DNA from: Mesorhizobium sp. BR1-1-16
GTDB lineage: Bacteria; Pseudomonadota; Alphaproteobacteria; Rhizobiales; Kaistiaceae
DNA length: 64,000 nucleotides
Assembly: GCF_020165495.1 (NCBI RefSeq)
Contig: NZ_JAIUIE010000003.1
Coordinates: forward strand, 62,001 to 126,000
Direction: 5' to 3'
Shown: piece after piece, positions 26,872-35,848 of the stretch
How positions within the stretch are numbered: the first letter of the stretch is position 1
How the letters are laid out: each line of letters begins with the position of its first letter
Program-made: the position numbers and the translations under genes
Notes under the pieces: generated by a model
The model's input: only the letters and a program-made list of their open reading frames with translations
Told to the model about the DNA's origin: nothing
Databases searched by the model: none

Positions 26872-27089
26872 TCGACGACCCGTCCGTTCCTGATCGCGTC
26901 GACGCGCTCGAAATCCGCGCCGCGCATCACGAGCGCAATCTGGACGAGCTCAACGAGGTCATCCTGGCGCAGTGGAAGGAGATCGACCGCATGACGCGGC
27001 TCGTGCGGCGCCTGGAAGAGCGCCTGTCGGAAGCGGAAGCGCGCTCGGGCCGCCCCAATGCGCCCGAACCTCCGCCGCCGCATTACTAG
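26868..27089 (+). CDS. slyX: SlyX family coiled-coil protein
   Basis: The 73-residue protein is almost wholly a coiled coil (about residues 8-58, VDALEIRAAHHERNLDELNE onward) with a proline-rich tail ending PPPPHY, as in SlyX. SlyX proteins have no established role. It starts within the parA stop codon and is followed after 15 bases by the cNMP/thioredoxin-reductase-like gene, so the four genes from 26206 to 29089 form a likely operon. Confidence 0.87.
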   Translation: MIDDPSVPDRVDALEIRAAHHERNLDELNEVILAQWKEIDRMTRLVRRLEERLSEAEARSGRPNAPEPPPPHY

Positions 27090-27104
27090 GAGCGCTGCCG
27101 GTCC

Positions 27105-28784
27105 ATGGCTTCGACCCTCGATACTCGCCGCGCGCAGATGTATCCGCAACTCCAGCCGGCGGAGATCGATCGCCTGCGAAGGTTCGGGATCGCTGCATTG
27201 TATGGCGACGGCGAAATGCTGGCGCGGCGCGGTTACGCGATTCCGGGACTGATCGTCGTGCTCTCCGGCGCGGTCCGCATCACGCACCGGGATGCCGCGG
27301 GCGTCGATCATCTCATCGTCGAGCACGGTCCGGGCGAGTTCGTCGGCGAGGTGACGCAGCTTTCCGAGCGCCCTGCCCTCGTCGATGCCCGTGCGATCGG
27401 GGCCGTCGAAGCGCTGGTGATTCCGTCGGACAGATTGCGCGGGCTGATGGTCGCGGAGGCCGAGCTCGGCGAACGAATCATGCGGGCGCTGATCCTCCGC
27501 CGCGTCGGGCTGATCGAGGCCGGCGCCGGCCCGGTCATCATCGGCCGCCCCGACCATGGCGATGTCCTCAGGCTGCAGGGCTTCCTGACGCGGAATGGCG
27601 TACCGAACCAGACGCTCGACCCTGCGACCGACGACACCGCCCGCGCCATCGTCTCGCGGTTCGCCATCGATGCCGAGGCTCTGCCCGTCGTGCTCTGCCC
27701 CAATGGCGACGTGCTTCGCAATCCGACCGAATCGGCGCTCGGACGCTGCATCGGCCTCGTCAGGCCGCTCGATCCCGATAGGGTTCACGACGTCGCCGTG
27801 ATCGGCGCCGGTCCGGCAGGGCTGGCAACGGCGGTCTATGCGGCGTCCGAAGGTCTATCCGTGCTGGTGCTGGACATGCGCGCCTTCGGTGGCCAGGCCG
27901 GCGCCTCGGCGCGGATCGAGAATTACCTCGGCTTCCCGACCGGAATCACCGGCATGGCGCTGATGGGACGCGCCTACAATCAGGCGCAGAAGTTTGGCGC
28001 CGAACTGGCGATCCCCGACCAGGCCCTGGCGATCACGCCGGTCGACGTCGATGGCGAGCGGCGCTTCCGCCTCACGCTCGGCGAGGACGAGCAGGCAACG
28101 GCACGAACCGTCGTGGTCGCGAGCGGCGCGCGCTATCGGCGGCCGGCGATCAACGGGCTCGAGGTCTATGAGGGAACCAGCATTCACTATTGGGCTTCGC
28201 CACTTGAACGAAAGCTGTGCGCGGCTCAGGAGGTGGTGCTCGTCGGCGGTGGCAATTCCGCCGGCCAGGCCGCGGTCTACCTCGCCGGCCAGGCGGCGAA
28301 AGTGTGGATGTTGATCCGCGCCGCCGGGCTCGCCGCCAGCATGTCGCGCTACCTGATCGACCGTATTGCGGCATCCCCCAATATCGAGCTGGTGACGGAG
28401 AGCGAGATCACGTGCCTCGAAGGCGAGCGCGGCGAGCTTTCGCGCGTCACCTGGCGCCAAAGGGTCACCGGCGCCGAAACGCAGCGGTCGATCCGCCATG
28501 TGTTCCTGTTCATCGGTGCCGATCCCAACACCGGCTGGCTGGACGGCAGCGGCATCGCGCTCGACGGCAAGGGCTTCGTCGATACGGGCAGCGTTCCCGG
28601 CCATCACGCCCTCGAAACCAACCGCCGCGGTGTCTTCGCCGTGGGCGACGTCCGTGCCGGATCGGTCAAGCGCGTCGCGGCCGCGGTCGGCGAAGGCGCC
28701 CAGGTCGTCGCCGCGATCCATGCCTATCTCGCGGCGGACGCCGGTCGTGTGCCGCCCCTCAACACAGGAGCCGACCCCCGATGA
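27105..28784 (+). CDS. Flavoprotein with cNMP-type sensor domain fused to a thioredoxin reductase-like domain
   Basis: The 559 residues contain an N-terminal cyclic-nucleotide-binding-type beta roll (about 30-130), a linker domain (about 140-220) of thioredoxin-like character, and a pyridine nucleotide-disulfide reductase domain with FAD motif GAGPAG (234-239) and NADPH motif VGGGNSAG. The usual redox CxxC of thioredoxin reductase is missing: the segment reads YWASPLERKLC. In the phosphate-binding cassette GEVTQLSERPALVDA, the arginine that grips cNMP in CRP is alanine. Such fusions occur widely; the electron acceptor is unknown. The UBP zinc-finger gene overlaps its stop. Confidence 0.84.
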   Translation: MASTLDTRRAQMYPQLQPAEIDRLRRFGIAALYGDGEMLARRGYAIPGLIVVLSGAVRITHRDAAGVDHLIVEHGPGEFVGEVTQLSERPALVDARAIGAVEALVIPSDRLRGLMVAEAELGERIMRALILRRVGLIEAGAGPVIIGRPDHGDVLRLQGFLTRNGVPNQTLDPATDDTARAIVSRFAIDAEALPVVLCPNGDVLRNPTESALGRCIGLVRPLDPDRVHDVAVIGAGPAGLATAVYAASEGLSVLVLDMRAFGGQAGASARIENYLGFPTGITGMALMGRAYNQAQKFGAELAIPDQALAITPVDVDGERRFRLTLGEDEQATARTVVVASGARYRRPAINGLEVYEGTSIHYWASPLERKLCAAQEVVLVGGGNSAGQAAVYLAGQAAKVWMLIRAAGLAASMSRYLIDRIAASPNIELVTESEITCLEGERGELSRVTWRQRVTGAETQRSIRHVFLFIGADPNTGWLDGSGIALDGKGFVDTGSVPGHHALETNRRGVFAVGDVRAGSVKRVAAAVGEGAQVVAAIHAYLAADAGRVPPLNTGADPR

Positions 28785-29089
28785 GCGAGGACTGCACGCA
28801 TACGGACACGATCCGCAAGGTGACGCCGAGCGCCAGAGGCTGCGAGGAATGCCTCAAGAGCGGCAACTGGTGGGTGCATCTGCGGATCTGCCGCAGCTGC
28901 GGTCATGTCGGCTGCTGCGACGACTCCCCCAACAAGCACGCTACCGCCCATTTCCACGCGACCGGCCATCCGATCATCGAAGGCTATGATCCGCCGGAAG
29001 GCTGGGGCTGGTGCTATGTCGACGAAGTCTTCCTCGACCTCGGCGACGATACAACCCCGCAGGACGGCCCGATTCCGAGATTCATATGA
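28781..29089 (+). CDS. UBP-type zinc finger protein
   Basis: The 102-residue protein is a single UBP-type (ZnF-UBP) domain: cysteines and histidines at C5, H7, C21, C24, C37, C40, C45 and H53/H63 fit its three-zinc pattern, with CRSCGHVGCCDDSPNKHA as the core. In eukaryotes this fold binds the free C-terminus of ubiquitin; bacterial versions have no proven ligand. Its ATG overlaps the flavoprotein stop (ATGA), so the two are probably made in equal amounts and may act together. Confidence 0.86.
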   Translation: MSEDCTHTDTIRKVTPSARGCEECLKSGNWWVHLRICRSCGHVGCCDDSPNKHATAHFHATGHPIIEGYDPPEGWGWCYVDEVFLDLGDDTTPQDGPIPRFI

Positions 29090-29164
29090 GGTAGGCGGCA
29101 CGTCCCTGAAAGCATGAGGAGCGCGGGCAGGCTGCCGCGCTCTCTCAACGTGCTGAAGACATCC

Positions 29165-29431
29165 TCACGCGGCCGCGCGGCGGCGGATCGGGTTCGGGAG
29201 TTCGATCTCGACCTCGAGCGTCGAGATGGCCTCGTCGCGCTGCATCTTGACCTGAACCTTCTCGGCGGGGATCTCGACATGGCGCGCGATCACTTCGAGA
29301 ATTTCCTCGCGGAGGACAGCGATCAGGTCGCTGGCGCCAGCCGAAACGCGTTCGTGCTGCAGGAGGATCTGCAGGCGGTCACGCGCGACCGGTGCAGAGC
29401 GGGCTGGCCTGAAGAAATCGAAGATCGTCAT
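29165..29431 (-). CDS. minE: Cell division topological specificity factor MinE
   Basis: The 88-residue MinE starts with the membrane-targeting/anti-MinCD segment [21 protein letters not shown] is represented at residues 1-21, continues LLQHERVS, and ends in the dimerisation domain with [19 protein letters not shown]. It stimulates the MinD ATPase and drives MinCD release from the membrane, placing the division site at midcell. It is third in the min operon; its ATG overlaps the minD stop by four bases. Confidence 0.96.
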   Translation of the reverse strand: MTIFDFFRPARSAPVARDRLQILLQHERVSAGASDLIAVLREEILEVIARHVEIPAEKVQVKMQRDEAISTLEVEIELPNPIRRRAAA

Positions 29432-30246
29432 GCCGCCCTCCGACCGAACAGCTTGCCCATGAAGCCGACGCGCTTGTCGGCGGGGATCATCATCGGGATG
29501 ACGTCGCCTTCGAGGCGCCGTGCCGCGTCGATATAGGCGCGGGCCGGTGCGCTGTCGGCAGCGGTCAGCGTCACCGGGCAGCCGACATTCGAGGCGTTGA
29601 GGACGGCCTCGCTCTCGGGAATGATGCCGAGCAGCGGGATCGAGAGGATCTCGAGCACGTCGTCGACCTTCAGCATCTGCCCACGTTCGGCGCGCGCCGC
29701 GTCGTAGCGGGTCAGCAGCAGGTGCTTCTCCATATATTCGCCGCGCTCGGCCTTGGCCGTCTTGGCGTCGAGCATGCCGATGATGCGGTCGCTGTCACGC
29801 ACCGAGGACACTTCCGGATTGGTGACGACGACGGCAACGTCGGCATGGCGCATGGCGAGCAGCGCACCGCGCTCGATGCCGGCCGGCGAATCGCAGACGA
29901 TCCAGTCAAAGCTCTCGCGAAGATCGTCCATGACGCGGGCGACGCCTTCGCTCGTCAGGGCATCCTTGTCGCGGGTCTGCGAGGCGGGCAGCAGATACAG
30001 CGTCTCGAGCCGCTTGTCGCGGATCAGCGCCTGCTGAAGCTTAGCCTCGCCCTGCACCACGTTGATGAGGTCATAGACCACGCGGCGCTCGGCGCCCATG
30101 ACGAGATCGAGATTGCGCAGACCGACGTCGAAGTCGACCACGGCGACGCGGCTGCCATTCATGGCGAGCGCTGCGCCGATCGCTGCAGTCGACGTCGTCT
30201 TGCCGACGCCGCCCTTGCCGGAAGTGACCACCAGAACCTGCGACAT
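29428..30246 (-). CDS. minD: Septum site-determining ATPase MinD
   Basis: The 272-residue ATPase has deviant Walker A KGGVGKTT (11-18), [17 protein letters not shown], and a C-terminal amphipathic helix ([11 protein letters not shown]) that binds the membrane in the ATP form. It recruits MinC and is stimulated by MinE. It lies between minC (24-base gap) and minE (4-base overlap) on the leftward strand. Confidence 0.97.
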   Translation of the reverse strand: MSQVLVVTSGKGGVGKTTSTAAIGAALAMNGSRVAVVDFDVGLRNLDLVMGAERRVVYDLINVVQGEAKLQQALIRDKRLETLYLLPASQTRDKDALTSEGVARVMDDLRESFDWIVCDSPAGIERGALLAMRHADVAVVVTNPEVSSVRDSDRIIGMLDAKTAKAERGEYMEKHLLLTRYDAARAERGQMLKVDDVLEILSIPLLGIIPESEAVLNASNVGCPVTLTAADSAPARAYIDAARRLEGDVIPMMIPADKRVGFMGKLFGRRAA

Positions 30247-30270
30247 ACCCCTTGCTCCTCAATTCTCTGG

Positions 30271-31056
30271 TCAGCCCAGAGCAGCCATGTTCATTTTGTC
30301 GTCGGCGAGCCAGGCCTGTACGGAGCGGCCGCGGAACGTCGCGTCGATCTCGTCCGCCGTCTGGTAGAGCCCGTCGATCGCGATCAGTTCGGCTTCGAAT
30401 TTCTGCACGAAGATGCGCGCCGCGGCATTGCCGGTGGTGCCGGCAATGGCCCGCCCGCGCAGCGCGCCGTAAATGTGGATCGAGTTGCCGGCGATGATCT
30501 CGGCACCCGAAGCCACGGATCCGATGACCGTCACGTCACCTTGCGGGAAGATGATCGACTGGCCGGAGCGAACCGGCGTCTCGACCAGAAGCGAGGGGAT
30601 CGGACGATCGACGAAACCCTGCTGCTTGGGTGGCTCGGCACTCGGCTTGTGCACGATCTCGGTGTGCTTGCCACCGCTCACGGAGGGCGGCATGCCGAAA
30701 CCGAGCCAGGACGGATCGGCGCCCTCGACCCCCATCACCTTGATCTCGCGCTCATAGAGCTGCCCGAGCAGCTCGGCGAAATCCGTCTTGGTGATGACGA
30801 GGCCGGTGACGTCGAGAATGACGGGCCTGTTGGCGAAATAGCCCTGCGAGCGGCCAGCGAGCTTGTCGAGTTCTGCCAGCCAGCCCGAGATCGGCAGAGC
30901 CGGCGCCAGCACGGTGGCTAGGAAGGAACGACCACGGAAGCGGATTGCCTGCTTGGCGGCGTTCCTGGCGCTCTTGGCCGCCTTGTCAGCTTCTTCCCTG
31001 GCCGCGGGGCCGGCGGCTGTGCTCTTCGCTGCTGTGGTCTGGGCTGCTGTGCTCAC
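30271..31056 (-). CDS. minC: Septum site-determining protein MinC
   Basis: This 261-residue MinC has an N-terminal FtsZ-binding domain (IRFRGRSFLATVLAP to about residue 130) and a C-terminal beta-helix with repeats such as GDVTVIGSVASGAEIIAGNSIHIYGALRGRAIAG near 170-210, which dimerises and binds MinD. A run of about 35 Ala/Lys-rich residues precedes the fold. It inhibits FtsZ ring formation away from midcell. It heads the minCDE operon, and a CtrA box lies 47-61 bases upstream of its ATG. Confidence 0.95.
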   Translation of the reverse strand: MSTAAQTTAAKSTAAGPAAREEADKAAKSARNAAKQAIRFRGRSFLATVLAPALPISGWLAELDKLAGRSQGYFANRPVILDVTGLVITKTDFAELLGQLYEREIKVMGVEGADPSWLGFGMPPSVSGGKHTEIVHKPSAEPPKQQGFVDRPIPSLLVETPVRSGQSIIFPQGDVTVIGSVASGAEIIAGNSIHIYGALRGRAIAGTTGNAAARIFVQKFEAELIAIDGLYQTADEIDATFRGRSVQAWLADDKMNMAALG

Positions 31057-31367
31057 GGCTTGCTCTTTGCGTTCTGTTAAGCATTTTCTCAGCCCGTTCC
31101 GGTTAACGAGCGGTTAATGCCAAAAGCCGCAAAGACGGACCCAATGGCAGAACCCCGCCATTTCCGCGACAAAAATACAGTTAAAAAATTGTGACCGCCT
31201 ACCCCTCGCGGGCCCGCACGATCGCCGAAACGGCGGCAAAGCGGCTTGATTCGTTACCGGCCGGAGCGAAGGACACACCTGCAGATGCGGCCGACGCGAT
31301 GCAGGCGGAAGGTCGTCCTCGCCGCCATTCATCCACGACTCATTCGGCGTGGCAGCTTCAGACGTGC
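31057..31367. other. Intergenic region upstream of minC
   Basis: This 311-base gap holds the CtrA box at 31103-31117 and an A/T-rich block near 31170-31192. I see no gene in the rest. The stop of the monooxygenase gene at 31368 closes it on the right, and both flanking genes are read leftwards. Confidence 0.7.
31103..31117 (-). promoter_or_regulatory. CtrA-binding box upstream of minC
   Basis: On the minC coding strand the sequence TTAA-CCGCTCG-TTAAC fits the full CtrA consensus TTAA-N7-TTAAC. It lies 47-61 bases before the minC start, where it could overlap the promoter. CtrA control of minCDE is known in some Hyphomicrobiales, which supports the assignment. Confidence 0.75.
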
Positions 31368-32708
31368 TCAGTCCGGGAAAAAGCGGTTCGGCGGGCGCTG
31401 GAGGCCAAGATGATCGCGCAGCGTCGTTCCCTCATAGTCGGTGCGGAAGATGCCGCGGCGCTGCAACTCGGGCACGACCTTGTCGACAAAGGCATCCAGC
31501 CCGCCGGGCAGATACGGGAACATGACGTTGAAGCCGTCGGAGGCATCGTTCTCCAGCCAGGCCTGCATCGTATCGGCGATCGATTGCGGCGTGCCGACCA
31601 TTTCGAGCCCCGAGAAGCCGCCAAGCCGCTGCGCGAGCTGCCGCACGGTCAGATTCTCGCGTTTCGCAAGATCGATCACCCGTTGGCGGCCAGTCTTGCT
31701 GTCATTGGTTTCCGGGATGTCGGGAAGCGGACCATCCGGGTCAAATGACGAGGCGTCGTGGCCGAGCGCGATCGAAAGGGAAGCGATTCCACTGTCATAG
31801 TGGACCCCGGCGTCGAGACGGGCGCGAATGGCCGTGGCCTCGTCGAGGCTGTCGCCCACGACGACGAAGGCGCCAGGCAGGATCTTCAGGCTGTCCGGAT
31901 GCCGGCCGATGCGCGCCATGCGCGCCTTGATATCGGCATAGAAACGGCGCCCCTCCTCCATTGACGGCGCAGCGCCGAAAATGACTTCCGCCGTCTCGGC
32001 GGCGAGCTGGCGGCCTGGATCCGAAGCGCCCGCCTGTACGATCACGGGCCAGCCCTGCGGCGGGCGGGCAATGTTGAGCGGCCCGCGCACGGAGAGAAAT
32101 TCTCCCTTGTGGCCAAGGACATGCATCCGTTCCGGATCGAAGAACACGCCGCTCTCGACGTCACGCACAAAGGCGTCGTCGGCGAAACTGTCCCAAAGGC
32201 CGGTGACGACATCGTAGAATTCGCGGGCGCGCCGATAGCGCTCGCCATGCTCGACATGCTCATCGAGCCCGAAATTGAGTGCGGCGTCGGGGTTCGAGGT
32301 GGTGACGATGTTCCAGCCGGCACGGCCGCCGCTGATATGGTCGAGCGAGGCGAAGCGGCGGGCGATGTGATAGGGCGCATCGAACGTCGTCGATGCCGTG
32401 GCGACGAGACCGATCCGCTCGGTTGCCCCAGCCAGTGCCGAAAGCAGTGTGAACGGCTCGAACGAGGTCGCGGTATGGCTGCGCTTCAGCGCCGCGGCAG
32501 GCATGTTCAGCACCGCAAGATGATCCGCCATGAAGAATGCATCGAACTTGCCGCGTTCGAGCGTCCGGATCATCGCCTTCAGATGGTCGAAGTTGAAATT
32601 GGCATCCGGCCAGGCGCCCGGATAGCGCCAGGCGCCTGTATGGAGGCTGACGGGGCGCATGAAGGCGCCGAGCTTCAACTGGCGCGGGGCGGCGGACTGG
32701 ACAGACAC
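31368..32708 (-). CDS. NtaA/SnaA/DszA-family FMN-dependent monooxygenase (LLM class)
   Basis: The 446-residue protein shows the LLM flavin-dependent monooxygenase pattern of the NtaA family: FMRPVSLHTGAWRYPGAW near the start, DAFFMADHLA, SGGRAGWNIVTTSNPDAALNFG and PVIVQAGASDPGRQLAAETAEVIF. These enzymes use FMNH2 from a separate reductase to oxidise sulfur- or nitrogen-containing organics. The substrate is unknown. The GTG at 32708 has GGAG six bases upstream. A second LLM gene lies upstream (136-base gap), but no reductase or transporter gene is nearby. Confidence 0.92.
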   Translation of the reverse strand: MSVQSAAPRQLKLGAFMRPVSLHTGAWRYPGAWPDANFNFDHLKAMIRTLERGKFDAFFMADHLAVLNMPAAALKRSHTATSFEPFTLLSALAGATERIGLVATASTTFDAPYHIARRFASLDHISGGRAGWNIVTTSNPDAALNFGLDEHVEHGERYRRAREFYDVVTGLWDSFADDAFVRDVESGVFFDPERMHVLGHKGEFLSVRGPLNIARPPQGWPVIVQAGASDPGRQLAAETAEVIFGAAPSMEEGRRFYADIKARMARIGRHPDSLKILPGAFVVVGDSLDEATAIRARLDAGVHYDSGIASLSIALGHDASSFDPDGPLPDIPETNDSKTGRQRVIDLAKRENLTVRQLAQRLGGFSGLEMVGTPQSIADTMQAWLENDASDGFNVMFPYLPGGLDAFVDKVVPELQRRGIFRTDYEGTTLRDHLGLQRPPNRFFPD

Positions 32709-32844
32709 GGATGGCTCCTGCTTCGGTCACTGATTATTGTAGCGATCCGAACAGAAATCGCCAGAACGGATTGCCTCCGGTGGAGCCTCCCGGCGCAACG
32801 AGAATCTCCGAGTTTGCTTCTGCGGGGTCGAAGCGTTCCAACGC

Positions 32845-33909
32845 TCAGGCTGAAGCCGGCTCCGGCGACGCGGCCTTGTCGGCGAGCGCCTTACGCACCT
32901 CGGGCGCGACCCTGGTACCGAAGAGTTCGATCGACTTCATGAGCTTGTCATGCGGCAGCGTGCCGACACTGAACTGGATCATGAAGCGATCGTGCTGGAA
33001 GAACTCGTGCTGATAGAGGATCTTCTCGACGACCTCCGCCGGACTGCCGACGAAGAGAGCGCCGCGCAGCTTGCGCTGGGCCTCGAATTGGCCGCGCGTC
33101 GTCGGCGGCCAGCCGCGCTCGCGGCCGATGCGGCTCATCGTGTCGGCGAAGGGCGGAAAGGCGATGTCGGCCGCCTCCTGCGAGGTCTCGGCGATGAAGC
33201 CATGTGAGTTGATGCCGACCGGCAGGCTGGCCGGATCATGGCCGCCCTGCACCGCCGCATCGCGATAGAGCTGCACCAGCGGGGCGAATTGCTCGGGTTG
33301 GCCGCCGATGATCGCGATCGCCAGCGGCAGGCCTAGAACACCGGCGCGCGCCACCGATTGCGGCGTTCCCCCGACAGCGATCCAGACCGGCAAAGGCTGC
33401 TGGACGGGGCGTGGATAGACACCGCGATCGTTGATGGCTGCTCGATGCTCGCCTTTCCAGGTGATCCGCTCGTGATCGCGGAGCGCCAGAAGGAGATCGA
33501 GCTTCTCCGAGAAAAGCGTGTCGTAGTCGGCTAGGTCATAGCCGAACAGGGGGAACGACTCGATGAAGGAGCCGCGCCCGGCCATGATCTCGGCGCGGCC
33601 GCCCGACAAGAGATCGAGCGTCGAGAAGCGCTGGAATACGCGCACCGGATCATCGGAGGAAAGCACCGTGACAGCGCTGGTGAGGCGGATCGACTTCGTG
33701 CGCGCCGCCGCCGCCGCAAGGATGACGTCCGGCGCCGAGACCAGGTAATCGGGGCGGTGATGTTCGCCGAGACCGAAGACATCGAGCCCAAGCTGGTCGG
33801 CGAGTTCGATTTCTTCAAGAAGATTGGCGACGCGCTGCCGCGGGCTGATGCGCGCCCCCGTGACAGGATCCGGCATCAGGTCGCCAAATGTGTAGATGCC
33901 GAGTTCCAT
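32845..33909 (-). CDS. LLM-class flavin-dependent oxidoreductase (luciferase-like)
   Basis: This 354-residue protein has the single-component luciferase-like TIM barrel: [48 protein letters not shown] and [17 protein letters not shown] 33909 is preferred over the adjacent ATG 33912 because GGGGA lies six bases before it. It probably accepts reduced flavin from another protein. It could share a transcript with the gene at 31368, though the gap is 136 bases. The physiological substrate is unknown. Confidence 0.9.
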   Translation of the reverse strand: MELGIYTFGDLMPDPVTGARISPRQRVANLLEEIELADQLGLDVFGLGEHHRPDYLVSAPDVILAAAAARTKSIRLTSAVTVLSSDDPVRVFQRFSTLDLLSGGRAEIMAGRGSFIESFPLFGYDLADYDTLFSEKLDLLLALRDHERITWKGEHRAAINDRGVYPRPVQQPLPVWIAVGGTPQSVARAGVLGLPLAIAIIGGQPEQFAPLVQLYRDAAVQGGHDPASLPVGINSHGFIAETSQEAADIAFPPFADTMSRIGRERGWPPTTRGQFEAQRKLRGALFVGSPAEVVEKILYQHEFFQHDRFMIQFSVGTLPHDKLMKSIELFGTRVAPEVRKALADKAASPEPASA

Positions 33910-34008
33910 CATCGTCCCCGCTGATCTGTCGATCAACGAATATGGGGGCGCAGCGGCGGCGCGGAAATGCCGCCGCGGCGCGACAGAGTGTTCACGCCTG
34001 AGTGACGG

Positions 34009-34824
34009 CTACTGAGGCGAACAGAAGATGGTTCCCGGCGCGCAAGGCGGCGCCGCTCCGTGTCCCGGCACAAAAAACTGCGGCTTGCCCGGCTGGCCCT
34101 GCTGAGGCGGCTGCTGGGCCTGCCCGCCCTGCGGCTGCTGCGGCTGTTGCTGCGGTCGCTGTCCGCCCTGTTGCTGCGGCGGGCGCTGCCCGCCCTGCTG
34201 CGGGGGCTGGTAAGGCTGCGGCGGCCCGCCATTGCCCTGCTGGGGCGGACGGTTGCCGCCATGCCAACCGCCGCCCTGCCCGCCTCCGCCCTGACCAGGC
34301 GGAGGACGATAGCCCGGCGGGGGCCGGTTATTGTTGTCCCAGCCGCCGGGCGGGGGGCGATAACCGGGCGGACGGTCGCCATAATAGGGCGGCGGACGAT
34401 AGCCCGGACGGCCATAATAAGGCGGCGGCGGACGATATCCGGGCCCGTAATCGCCGGGGCCATAGTATGGCGGCGGCTCGACGTAGATCGGCGGCGGCGT
34501 CACATAGACGGCTGGCGGCGGCCCGCGATAGGCCGGAGGCGGCCCGACGAAACCGGCAAGGTAATTGTCGGAGACCCAACCGGGTGCACCTCCCGCCGAA
34601 ACCTGGCACCAGCCGCCGGTGCAGCCGAGGACATCGACGCCGGTGCCCTTGGGCAGCGTGCCCATCTTGCCGTAATTGGTACCCGGCCCGGTCCGCATAT
34701 TGACATTGCCGGTCGTGAACGCGTCGTCGGCGAGCGCCGGCCCGGCCGCAACCAGGGAGATTCCCAAGGCAGCCGCCGCAAACAGCCCGCGCCGCCAACC
34801 CGTCGATGTCGAAGGAATTCGCAT
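34009..34824 (-). CDS. Secreted SH3-domain protein with proline/glycine/glutamine-rich tail
   Basis: The 271-residue product has a signal peptide (cleavage about residue 33, ALA) and a bacterial SH3 domain (VNMRTGPGTNYGKMGTLP to WVSDNYL, residues 40-88). The rest is Pro/Gly/Tyr-rich with repeated GYRPPP and PPYYG units, then a Gln/Pro/Gly block, ending with two cysteines (CAPGTIFC). The SH3 domain probably binds peptidoglycan peptides, and the tail should be disordered. Similar proteins occur in Hyphomicrobiales with no assigned function. ATG 34824 fits the signal peptide. It is divergent from lepB. Confidence 0.8.
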   Translation of the reverse strand: MRIPSTSTGWRRGLFAAAALGISLVAAGPALADDAFTTGNVNMRTGPGTNYGKMGTLPKGTGVDVLGCTGGWCQVSAGGAPGWVSDNYLAGFVGPPPAYRGPPPAVYVTPPPIYVEPPPYYGPGDYGPGYRPPPPYYGRPGYRPPPYYGDRPPGYRPPPGGWDNNNRPPPGYRPPPGQGGGGQGGGWHGGNRPPQQGNGGPPQPYQPPQQGGQRPPQQQGGQRPQQQPQQPQGGQAQQPPQQGQPGKPQFFVPGHGAAPPCAPGTIFCSPQ

Positions 34825-35013
34825 CGTCAACCGCTGCCTCCACGCAGGCGCCGAAAGAGCGGCGCGACTCATATTTTCGCCTCAGAGACGAATGATATAG
34901 CGTCCATACTGGTGTCGCTCACCGTGATACCACTCTGGCCGGGGTTCGTTGTTGCCCGCTTCCACGGCTTCGCCTACATCACCCGCAACGCCAATCGTCC
35001 GGAACCCGGCCTC

Positions 35014-35799
35014 ATGTCCGAAATCGAGAAGACCGTCGCGGCCAAGCCTGCCGACAAGAAGCCAGCCGGCAAGGAGGGCGTCGGCGGTACGGTCCGTGTC
35101 TTCGTCGAAGCCCTCATCATCGCCCTCGTCGTTCGGACGCTTCTTTTCCAACCCTTCGAGATCCCGTCGGGTTCCCTGATCCCGACGCTGGAGATCGGCG
35201 ACTACCTGTTCGTGTCGAAGTTCACTTACGGCTATTCGCGCTATTCGTTTCCGTTCGGCATTGCGCCCTTCTCCGGGCGCATCCTCGGCTCATTGCCCAA
35301 GCAGGGCGACATCGCCGTCTTCAAGGGTCCGAAGGACAATTCGACCGACTTCATCAAGCGCGTGATCGGCCTGCCCGGCGACACCGTGCAGGTGATCGAA
35401 GGGCGGCTCTACATCAACGACAAGATGGTCGAGCGCCAGCCGATCGAGCCATACCGGACACGCGATTTCTTCGGCAATCCGATCGATGCGCCGCAATATA
35501 TCGAGACGCTGCCGAATGGCGTCCAGCACCGCGTCATCGAGATCGAGGGCGATCGCGGCGGCTTCGACAACACGCCGAAATATGAGGTGCCGCCCGACCA
35601 TGTCTTCATGATGGGCGACAATCGCGACAACTCGGCCGATAGCCGCGACATGAATTCGATGGGCTACGTGCCGGTCGAAAATCTCGAGGGCAAGGCGCAG
35701 GTGATCTTCTTCTCGATCGACGACCGCTCGTCATTCTGGAAGGTCTGGGATTGGCCATGGGCCATCCGTTGGAACCGCCTGTTCACCGGAATTCACTAG
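35014..35799 (+). CDS. lepB: Signal peptidase I
   Basis: The 261-residue enzyme has one N-terminal membrane helix (about 28-44) and the SPase I boxes: catalytic S54 in IPSGSLIPTLE, catalytic K115 in FIKRVIGLPGD, and GDNRDNSADSRD. It removes Sec and Tat signal peptides on the periplasmic side of the inner membrane. The box B methionine (PSGSM) is leucine here, a common variant. ATG 35014 lacks a strong ribosome site. rnc and acpS, frequent partners, are not adjacent. Confidence 0.95.
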   Translation: MSEIEKTVAAKPADKKPAGKEGVGGTVRVFVEALIIALVVRTLLFQPFEIPSGSLIPTLEIGDYLFVSKFTYGYSRYSFPFGIAPFSGRILGSLPKQGDIAVFKGPKDNSTDFIKRVIGLPGDTVQVIEGRLYINDKMVERQPIEPYRTRDFFGNPIDAPQYIETLPNGVQHRVIEIEGDRGGFDNTPKYEVPPDHVFMMGDNRDNSADSRDMNSMGYVPVENLEGKAQVIFFSIDDRSSFWKVWDWPWAIRWNRLFTGIH

Positions 35800-35848
35800 C
35801 CGGCTGCGGCATTTTCGCTGCATCGCGGCATGGCCGTTTGAGGCATAA

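Noticed and set aside
34300-34470. Repeated short motifs that could look like a repeat array or CRISPR
   Set aside because: The repeats are in frame and encode GYRPPP-type units of the SH3 protein; there are no equal-length spacers.
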